From NCBI GenBank assembly GCA_021234155.1, contig JAJEKV010000014.1, positions 21,157,513-21,221,512 of the forward strand: 64,000 nt of DNA, given 5' to 3'. This document shows positions 55,424 through 64,000 of the stretch, one piece after another. Source of the stretch: Isoetes taiwanensis. Lineage: Eukaryota; Streptophyta; Lycopodiopsida; Isoetales; Isoetaceae. The position numbers were made by a program, and so were the translations under genes. The notes below the pieces were generated by a model that ran no database searches, had not been told where the DNA came from, and was given only the letters and a program-made list of their open reading frames with translations. Within the stretch, counting starts at the first letter, position 1. Every line of letters starts with the position of its first letter.

Positions 55424-55800
55424 TGGCGCAGCTCACTGGGGCTAGGGTTTTAGCGCTGCTTCAATCTCAGATATCTCCCTCTTCGGGTGTCCGTTTTGAG
55501 CGATTTTTGGTGCGTTGGAAAACCCTTGCTGTAAGCTTCCCAAGGGTGTATGGCATCAGGTGATTTTCTCTCTATTTCAGTCCCAGTATTGGGATCATCT
55601 ATTTTGGCCTCCATGTTACCGTCAATTTTGGCATTGCTTCAATCTCAGATTTCTCCCACCTTGGGTGTCCGTTTTGAGCGATTTTTGGTGCTTTGAAAAG
55701 CTCTTGCAGTAAGCTTTCCGATGGTGTATGGCATCAGGTGGTTTTCTTTGTAATTTAGTCTTGTAATTGGGATCATGCACTTCGACCTCCATGGTTACCA
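55424..55800. repeat. Tandem duplication of about 178-bp unit
   Basis: 'gcttcaatctcagatatctc', 'gggtgtccgttttgagcgat' and 'gtatggcatcaggtg' occur at about 55457-55562 and again at 55633-55740. The first copy could be read as a short exon (MAQLTGARVLALLQSQISPS..., 55424-55556, ending at a cag-gtgatt donor), but nothing confirms it. Confidence 0.6.
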
Positions 55801-56012
55801 CCACCGACATGCAATCTTGCTCTCAGTTTCCTAATTCTATGGCCTCTTCAACACTGCCTCTTAATTGTCATCTCAATTTTCTTGCTCATTCCCTTGCTTC
55901 CATGGATTTGTAGCAAACTATATTATTACAATATCTATTTTATTAGATGCTTTGTGTACATCTAATGCTTTGTAGTTTCTAACTAAAAATGAAGGATTAT
56001 AAAATATATGCA

Positions 56013-56130
56013 GGTCCACGGCATGATATCTGAAGCAACCTTCAATTCTCACCCCTTTATTATAATATCTACAGATTCTATAAATCCATCTAAGATGCTT
56101 GTCGCATTCAAATATCTCAGAGTGATCAGG
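56013..56130 (+). other. Possible orphan exon
   Basis: Between atatgcag (acceptor-like, ending 56012) and atcag-gtttgg (donor-like, 56131) an open frame reads VHGMISEATFNSHPFIIIST and then SKMLVAFKYLRVIR. It looks protein-like and is bounded by splice signals, but I know no family and find no certain neighbouring exons. Confidence 0.25.
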
Positions 56131-59039
56131 TTTGGCATGTGCAGTGCTGAATAAAGCTTGTTGGTTGTTTGTTTACTTTGTTAAAAAATTTTAAATTTAT
56201 TTGATGAAAATCGATGGCTGGCTTCTGCATGACATATGGTACTCTTTCCCATCCTTGCAGTTTGCAAGGGCTTGGTATACAAAGGAGATTTTTGCAATGG
56301 GAAGCTTAATTGGTCAATAACGTCTTTTATATCAAGCTTGTAAACTATGGTGGTTTTTAATGCCAATAGTTCTCTTAAATGTTATATTTTGACATTGATA
56401 CTCAAATGTTATATTTCTGAATTTGGAAACCACGTGTGGACGTATTATGATTTAACCCTTAAATACGGGTCGTGTAAAACTTCAATGTCAAACTTGCAAA
56501 ACTATTTTGTATTGCTCGAGATATTTTTTTATTGTTTCTTTCCTGTATTTCATTGGTTTTTTTTATAAGTTACAAGATGGTAATGCGGCGGCGTTGGCGC
56601 CGCTATGCTTCGACGGGTTTTTTGAAGTAGCCCAAATAGATCAACGGGTAGAACTTGGGGTTAGAATGTTGTTAGTTATATGTTGAAGGAAATAATAAGG
56701 TGCCCTGACGGATTGGATTTAGCTTAGTACTCCTTCCTTAGTCAGAAGGAATTTCTAACATTTGCATGAAATCTTGGAAAAGTTTTTAAAAATATGATTT
56801 ATTCTAATGCTCTTGCCCTAACGATAATGTTGCCTCCCATGAAGTGTGAATTAGAAGTTGTCTTTCGTACTTAATCTTTATTGCATTTTTTATTATGAAG
56901 TGTGATTCAGCATACACACACTTTCCATAGTCAATACTCATTGCATTGTTCAATTCTTTCTTCTTGAAGTTCTCACTTCATCAACTTCTCTTCCTTAAAG
57001 ACGCAATACATTGTGTGTAGAAAGTTGTGGGCGACGTGTAGAGGGACCCGGCGCTCTATGCACCCCTAGGATCGAATTGAAGTGCGCGACGTGTAGACGG
57101 ACGAGCATCGATCCTTACATTCCAATAGCAAAGAAAATTGTGATAGTAAACGTGTTAAATATCCTTACATTGCAATTATGATCTAGTTATGGCCAACAAT
57201 CATCTGCCCTAATTCCATATAAAGGATCCAATTGCCATCAAATGCAAGATCAATTTTGACCATGGCATCGGCAACACATTACATGCACACTCTGTTAAAC
57301 ATCATTGGACTTTGAGCGAGGATTACTGTATATAGTCCTATGATCGACTTTATTTAAGCTCCAATATATTCATGGAAAAGGCTAAAAGTAAAGTTAAGGT
57401 TTTGTGGTTCGAAAATTAGATGTTGGACAGGTAGCATCCAAAAGTGCCTGCATGCTTTAATGTTGGTGTTTCTTACGAATACATCCTCCAAATGTGTGCG
57501 GTTCGAAAAAATTCCCCCAATTTGCCCATGAATAGCATTATCCGAATGCAGAATAGCCATCCAAGAAAGACCCTTTATCAGCATTCTGTTGAAATTGTTA
57601 TGACAGATTAAGGTTGCCTATCTCCACCATTTCAATAATTTCTTCTTTCCATCTCCCATCTCTTAGCCTTCCTGTAATGTCCTGCAAATAGGCAACTTAT
57701 TGGACTCAAGGCAATTTATAGACCATTTGACTCAAACAACAATTTATTGGGTGGAATATAGGCCTTTAGCTTGTAAGAAGCAGAGAAAATCTTCCGCTTC
57801 AACAAAAAAAAAATTTCAAGCCCACTCCAAAGATCAAGACTCGAGCAGTTTTGGAAGTCTATGGCATAGCGATATGGTAAAATGCATAGGTAGATAGATA
57901 TTTTGAAGACAGGTTTTGAAGATAGACATTTTTCTATTCAGAAAATGAAGTTCACAGTTTTTCTAGGTGGATCAAAAAACCTATGCTAATTGTAGACAAA
58001 GCTTCTGCGTTTCTGATCACAGATTCAGCCGTAACCCTTCTATTTTGTGCCCCAATCTGATTATGAGCTTATAGAGAACGATTTCACCATAGCCATGCTC
58101 ATGTGTTGCTCGAAAGGAGCCATGTTAATCTTGGGTCATAGTTCCCCTGATTTTTTCTCTTAGATTTGTCGCAATAAACTGCTTAAACTCTAACAGAACC
58201 TAGAACAACAAAATCCCTTCAAATCTGAGAGATGCTAAATTTGCAGGGATCCAAGTTACACAGAGCCCAACTCCAGTTTTTCCAGTAAATCCCTCAATGG
58301 ATGCTCCTTATTTGAGCTCCAATTTACTTCCATGCATGTAAAGACCTTTGGCCCCTTCATATTTCTTATCTTCAGAGGATTAAGTGATTTTAAAGCAAGG
58401 AAGGCATGTTTAGCAACGTAAAAGCTTCAAAGATCTGCAGATAGGCCTACCGCAGCTTCAGAAACACCTGTTTTCACGCATAAGAAGGCCCTGCTCTGAT
58501 TTAACCATGGTGACGGAGATGGGCTTGATGGGGCAGGGTTTTGTCTGACAATTTAGGCAGATATTGCTCCGTTCCATCTATTCACACTGCTTAAATTTAC
58601 TTCGGCAATCAAAAATATTTAAGAGTGGCATACCGTTGAAGCAAGCATCCCCAAATCGCCACAAGAAGCCTGCATCCCATTGTTGGCTGAAAGAACAGAT
58701 ACGCCATATTATTGTGGTCGCCAAAACGCCGATGTACATGCACAATCAGCAGTCAGGACTCAAAGCTCTTGTCGGAATGGCCCAAACCCTACCTTGCCTA
58801 AAGAAATCCTGGCCCTTCATCTCAATCTGATGTGGAATTAATTCCCTCATACACGTCACCTTCTTCTTGCCACGTCAGCAAAAAAAAGATACATAATTTT
58901 ATATGATGAGAAGATATTGTTTCTTTGCTTATTCTAGTATTTTCATGGCTATTTTTGTATATCATTATATTTATAAAATTACTTTGGACGCCCCCATGGA
59001 ATAGATTGTTGATATATTCAAATCGATCCTGACCATTCG
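56131..59039. other. No gene seen
   Basis: Scattered short frames only. At 57022-57110 a phrase containing gcgacgtgtagagg recurs as gcgacgtgtagacg. Confidence 0.5.
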
Positions 59040-59084
59040 TTTGAAATATGGTGAGGTGGCACACTTACAGCCATTGGAGATCCA

Positions 59085-59112
59085 TGGGGGCATGCATGGG
59101 GGCATGCATGGG
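59085..59112. repeat. Short ATGGGGGC/ATGC tandem
   Basis: Three units of about 10 bp (catgggggcatgcatggggg) near the start of the duplicated block. Confidence 0.7.
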
Positions 59113-59134
59113 GCATGCTCCACATCCCTGGACC

Positions 59135-61540
59135 GTTGGATCGAAAGGGGAGGATAAATCCTGGCCCTTGATTTTTGTGAGGAAGGTGCAAGGAAGGTGC
59201 CAAAAAGTGAATTTGGTGTAGCAGATCTCAACCGTTAGATTAAAAGGTGAGCATAAATCATAGCCATTAACTTTTTAATTATTAAATTAGTTTTTTTTTA
59301 AAGGAGATGAGGTGGCATCCTCATTGATAAAGAAAAGTAGGGAGGTGGCAAAGTATTTATGAATAGACTTTCTAGGAAGCTTCCTTTTATTTAATCGACT
59401 TCAAATGCACGTAGCTTGCAGTAGAAAGGTCGGATGAAGGTGGGATCTATGCCATTGGATTCTTCTCATTGAGAGCTTTTCAATGAGTGGTGGTTTGGCA
59501 CTTATTTTATCACAGTTGGAGCCAATGTGATCGAATACTAAGAATCTTCTTAGAATCTTCGCGTTTCAAGGAATCTATGGTAAGTTGAGGGAATCTAGGA
59601 GAATCTTCATAGGCTCTTAGAGAATCCAGAGGAATATCATGAGCATCTTAGAGAATCTATGGGAATCTCAAGAGAGCAACTTTGAGAATGTAAGGGAATC
59701 TAAGGGAATCTTGATAAAATCTTTAAGGACCTAGAGGAATCTTGAAAGAATCTTGGGGAGTCTAGGGGAATCTTCATAGAATCTAGGGGAGCTAGAGGAA
59801 TCTCAAGAGAATCTATATGAATCTCAAGTGATCCTTTGGGAATTTAGGGGAATATTCCTAAAATCTTTGAGAATTTAGATAATCTAGAAGAATCTTCATA
59901 GAATCTTGGACAATCTAGAGGAATCTTGAGGTATTCTTTTGGAATCTAGGAGAATTTTTATAGAATCTAGAAGAATCTAAAGGAATCTTCATAAAATATT
60001 TAGAAATCTATGGGAATCTAGATGGAATCTTGGAGAATCCTAGGGAATCTTAGTAAAATCTAGGGGAATATCCATAAAATCTTAAGAATTTAGAAGAATC
60101 TTTGTAGAACTTTAAGAATCTAAGAGAATCTTTGAGAATCTTGAAGAATCTCAGAGAATCTAGCAAATCTCAAGAGAGTCTTTGGGAATCTAGGGGAATC
60201 TTCCTAAAATTTTTGAGAATCTAAGTGAATCTCAATGGAATCTTAGAGAATCTAAGAGAATCTTCATAGAATCTTGTGAAATCTAGGAGAATCTTTATAG
60301 AATCTTGGGGAACCTAGAGGCATCATGGGATAATCTTTGGAAATCTAGGGGAATGGTAGGGAATATTAAGAGAATCTATGGATCGAACGTTGGATCGAAA
60401 GGGGAGGATAAATGCTGGCCCTTGATTTTTGTGAGGAAGTGCAAGGAAGGTGCCAAAAAGTGAATTTGGTGTAGCAGATCTCAACCGTTCGATTAAAAGG
60501 TGAGCATAAATCATAGCCATTAACTTTTTAATTATTAACTTAGTTTTTTTTTAAAGGAGGTGAGGTGGCATCCTCATTAATAAAGAAAAGTAGTGAGGTG
60601 GCAAAGTATTTATGAATAGACTTTCTAGGAAACTTCCTTCTATTTAAGAGGTCGGATGAAGGTGGGACCTATGCCATTGGATTCCTCTCGTTGAGAGCTT
60701 TTCATGAGTGGTGGTTTGGCACTATTTTATCGCAATTGGAGCCAATGTGATCGAATACTAAGAATCTTCTTAGAATCTTCGCGTTTCAAGGAATCTATGG
60801 TAAGTTGATTAATCTAGGAGAATCTTCATAGGCTCTTAGAGAATGCAGAGGAATATAATGAGCATCTTAGAGAATCTATGGAAATCTCAAGAGAGCAACT
60901 TTGAGAATGTAAGGGAATCTAAGGGAATCTTGATAAAATCTTTAAGGACCTAGAGGAATCTTGAAGGAATCTTGGGGAGTCTAGGGGAATCTTCATAGAA
61001 TCTAGGGGAGCTAGAGGAATCTCAAGAGAATCTATATGAATCTCAAGTGATCCTTTGGGAATTTAGGGGAATATTCCTAAAATCTTTGAGAATTTAGATA
61101 ATCTAGAAGAATCTAGGAGAATCTTCATAGAATCTTGGACAATATAGAGGAATCTTGAGGTATTCTTTTGGAATCTAGGGGATTTTTTAGAGAATCTAGA
61201 AGAATCTAAAGGAATCTTCATAAAATATTTAACAATCTATGGGAATCTAGATGAATCTTGGAGAATCTTAGGGAATCTTAGTAAAATCTAGGGGAATATC
61301 CATAGAATCTTAAGAATTTAGAAGAATCTTTGTAGAACTTTAAGAATCTAAGAGAATCTTTGAGAATCTCGAAGAATCTCAGAGAATCTAGCGAATCTCA
61401 AGAGAGTCTTTGGGAATCTAGGGGAATCTTCCTAAAATTTTTGAGAATCTTAGAACTGAATCTCAATGGAATCTTAGAGAATCTAAAGAGAATCTTAAGA
61501 GAATCTATGGAAATCTAAGAGAACCTATGGGAACTTATAT
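59135..61540. repeat. Tandem duplication (1254-bp unit) containing a GAATCT-rich repeat field
   Basis: 'gttggatcgaaaggggagg' at 59136 recurs at 60390, and the order of sequences after it is kept to about 61500 with small indels. Each unit has about 380 bp of unique-looking DNA, followed by about 850 bp in which GAATCT recurs every 10-15 bp (aggggaatcttcatagaatc and variants). The field holds no gene. Confidence 0.85.
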
Positions 61541-63000
61541 AGATTCTTGGAGAATCTAAGGGATATATATAAGAGAATCTAAGAGCTATATCTCTGTATT
61601 TGGCTTCTAGTTGGATTTGTACAGTCCCTAACTCGTACAGGCCCTACATAGTATAAAGACTTGTCTATATATACACTTTTCTCTAATTTGTACACCTTTT
61701 CCTAGGCCCTGAAGGGGCCAAATTTTTTTTTTTGAATTAATATAAACCATTATATCCAACACTTAAAAATTAAATTCTCCCTGAAACCCCCTTTGATTTG
61801 GGTATATATTCACACATAGGTGACGTAGGCAGCGAGAGCCCCTAAAATCGTATAATACGTATAAAATCAACACCATTTAGTACATTGCCTCAAATTTTAT
61901 AGTATTTTGCAAACCTCGTTGTACAATATATCAAAATTTGTACAAGAATACCCCACGAATGAGGATCGCTATCTACGGTCTAGATCAAGGAATATTGAGT
62001 AAATATGCCCATCTGACAGCTCTCGATGCCCGGAGTCAAGAGACACCCAAACCAACACCAAATCGCTCACATAGGTAAGGGGCATGAAGTCATTATGCTA
62101 GCACATTCCCATGATCTATAAATGCACAGAATAATTTCAATGACATGAACGATCGTTTTGCCTTTCATTCTCCCTCCTGTCTAAATCCCCAAGCCCAAGC
62201 CTGCCCTACTGCCCCTTTTTTTGTGACTTGACAATATTCATTATCACTTCTATAATACTGAACTAATAGCCAAGAACTAGAGCTAATTGGTTTGTCACAC
62301 AAGACATGATAACAAAGATGTCTAAATAAGACTTTTATTGCGGCATAAAAAAAGAAAGTATTAAAAGAAAATATGTAAATAAGAAAGGAGATCTTGCACT
62401 TAGCAACCTTCAAAGACATCTAGTCGACCATCACTAAAACCCATAAACTACGGCTTATCGTGGATGTTAGAATTCCATCATCATCATAAAACCCTTATCT
62501 TAATCCATTTTATAAAAAGCAAGACACCAATTGCAATGGGTTTGTTCGAGAAAGATTGGCATGCAAATGCCATGCCCAAAGAACTCCACTTATTGTTACG
62601 AAAGATGGATTGGAAGCCTCTCAATTGAATGACTAGGTGTCAGCATCAGGTCCAAGCCTTGCTTGAAAAAAGGAGCTCTCGGAAATAAAATGCCAAGGAG
62701 GAGCCCCAACCCTACTTCATAACATAAATCTCTATGTACGTCTTCCCTGGCTTTGGGCACCAGAGGAATCTCGACGACAGGTTGGGTCAACAATTTTCAA
62801 AAATTTTGTATCTGGAAGAACACATGGACAGTCTAGAAATGAAGGAAATCATTCACATGGTTTAGGCAAGTGTGCTGACTACTAGATTTTAACGATATAA
62901 GAATACATATTCGTTGAATGTTTGGTAAACAAACGTGTTTTACAAGGTATGATTTGAAGGCTTGTAAGAATGATAGGAATTTTACATGCCTTAAGTTGGA
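61541..63000. other. No gene seen
   Basis: AT-rich intergenic DNA without supported features. Confidence 0.5.
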
Positions 63001-63043
63001 CGTTAATTTCGTTTATCCATGCCGTTAGTAAACGAAATTAACG
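63001..63043. repeat. 15-bp perfect inverted repeat near a gene start
   Basis: cgttaatttcgttta (63001-63015) and taaacgaaattaacg (63029-63043), with a 13-nt loop. It lies about 70 bp before the likely first exon of the RanBP2-type gene. Confidence 0.85.
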
Positions 63044-63111
63044 CCTTTACGGAACCCTAACTACCTGTAATCTTTTTTGAATTAGCACTCCGTGCAGGCA
63101 GCGCCTCCTCG

Positions 63112-63801
63112 ATGTTCGCGGGCGATGATTCTGCCTGCCATTCTACTCGCATGCCCAAGCACCCTAGAACCTCCCGGTATGTTTCCATTGGGATGCATTC
63201 ATCCGTTTTTTTCCCTCGTATTCTTTTGTGCTTTACCAATTGCAGCTATCATCCCATTGCTTCATCTCTTGTTAAATTTCAAAGCATATACTTGTATTCT
63301 CTAAACATGAACTTCGGCATGAATCAATTAATATATTATCCTAATGATGCTGTCTTTGAAATATTAACAACAATGTGCTATGGTCGGAGAGTTAACAGCA
63401 TTCTCTTTCATATGAGATTTTATATTTCATAATTGAATCACTCTTAGTTTAGCTTTTCCAAATGGGCCCTGAAATTGTGTTTCTTCCATCTTGAATAACA
63501 GAATGCCGAGGGACCATGTAAATGGGGACCCGCGAAGCAAGCAGCCACGTGCCTTAGAGGATGGGAACTGGGTCTGTGAGGACCCTGGTTGCGGAAATGT
63601 GAATTATCCTCGACGAACTGAGGTATGCATTGTATGCCAATTATTCACTGACACTGTTTTCTAATGTTTTTGTTGCAAATGCAGTGTAATAAATGTGGAA
63701 GAAGGCGTGGCCAGCTTGGTGATGCTGTCGTACAAGCTTACATGGAAAGTATGAAAATTGTGAGGAGGGACGTACATACACCAACAGTTCCATCATCAAT
63801 G
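63112..63801 (+). CDS. RanBP2-type zinc-finger protein, 5' exons (continues beyond 64000)
   Basis: The exons are 63112-63176, 63502-63622 and 63685-63801, joined by GT-AG introns with fitting frames (phase 2, then phase 0). The zinc finger spans exons 2-3: NWVCEDPGCGNVNYPRRTE then CNKCGRRRG. This is W-x-C-x4-C-x3-N-x6-C-x2-C, the plant RanBP2-type pattern known to bind single-stranded RNA or ubiquitin in different family members. The region after it (MESMKIVRRDVHTP) is not diagnostic. A donor at 63802 shows that more exons follow, but I see none before the window ends. The ATG at 63112 keeps the frame through the first intron; the ATG at 63503 is an alternative start that leaves exon 1 non-coding. 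Confidence 0.75.
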
Positions 63802-64000
63802 GTAAGATATCTATGTCGCAGATAATGCCTAACTTAAAGTGATACCTTGCATGTAATGCATTGAAGAGAAATACTGTCTAGGTTATCCCATTCCATTTTT
63901 TCAATAATAACCTAAGGCCTAAGGAGGTTTGTTCAGCATATCCTGGTTCCTTGATTTTTTTCTCGTGGTTAACAAACCACTTCACAATAATGATAAGGAA

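Overview
This looks like nuclear DNA of a land plant with a repeat-rich genome. The evidence is spliceosomal introns, an ARID-ELM2-SANT chromatin protein of the plant type, LTR elements primed by initiator-Met-like sites, LINEs, tRNA-derived SINEs and TATA-box promoters. I cannot place the species. Short introns and a low gene density would suit a non-seed plant, but that is only a guess.

Only two ordinary host genes are convincing. One is an ARID/ELM2/SANT gene at 16.15-18.72 kb. The other is the 5' part of a RanBP2-type zinc-finger gene at 63.1-63.8 kb that runs off the right edge. Most of the rest is nested mobile DNA. From left to right: 0-5.2 kb is a T-skewed repeat field. 5.99-9.6 kb is a small coding-poor LTR element whose left LTR is split by other repeats. 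9.6-15.5 kb has no genes, only repeat tails and a pyrimidine tract. 19.9-21.2 kb is a LINE 3' end. 21.7-23.2 kb is a LINE 5' part, cut by an open frame that starts with a histone-H3-like tail. 24.4-26.0 kb is a long LTR with its primer site. 26.5-34.2 kb holds scrambled LTR-element copies, another LINE end, SINEs, GA microsatellites and a HARBI1-like transposase fragment. 53.75-54.8 kb is more of the same LTR family. 59.0-61.5 kb is a tandemly duplicated repeat block.

The most unusual object is at 34,158-53,751. About 19.6 kb, bounded by 30-bp terminal inverted repeats, sits inside a copy of a resident LTR. Without a 5.84-kb Ty3/gypsy chromovirus that later landed in it, it is about 13.7 kb. 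It carries an elongated, decayed histone-H3-like gene, two overlapping unknown genes, three tandem MASS-type coiled-coil genes each with its own TATA box, a reverse-strand gene of roughly 840 codons broken by frameshifts, and a small acidic gene with an intron. Most forward genes are followed by the same long inverted repeat (arms related to ATCACACGACGCGAA and TTCGCGTCGTGTGAT). This gives a cassette-like plan: promoter, small gene, hairpin. I recognise no polymerase, integrase or capsid gene, so whether it is a giant DNA transposon, an endogenised large DNA virus or something else is open.
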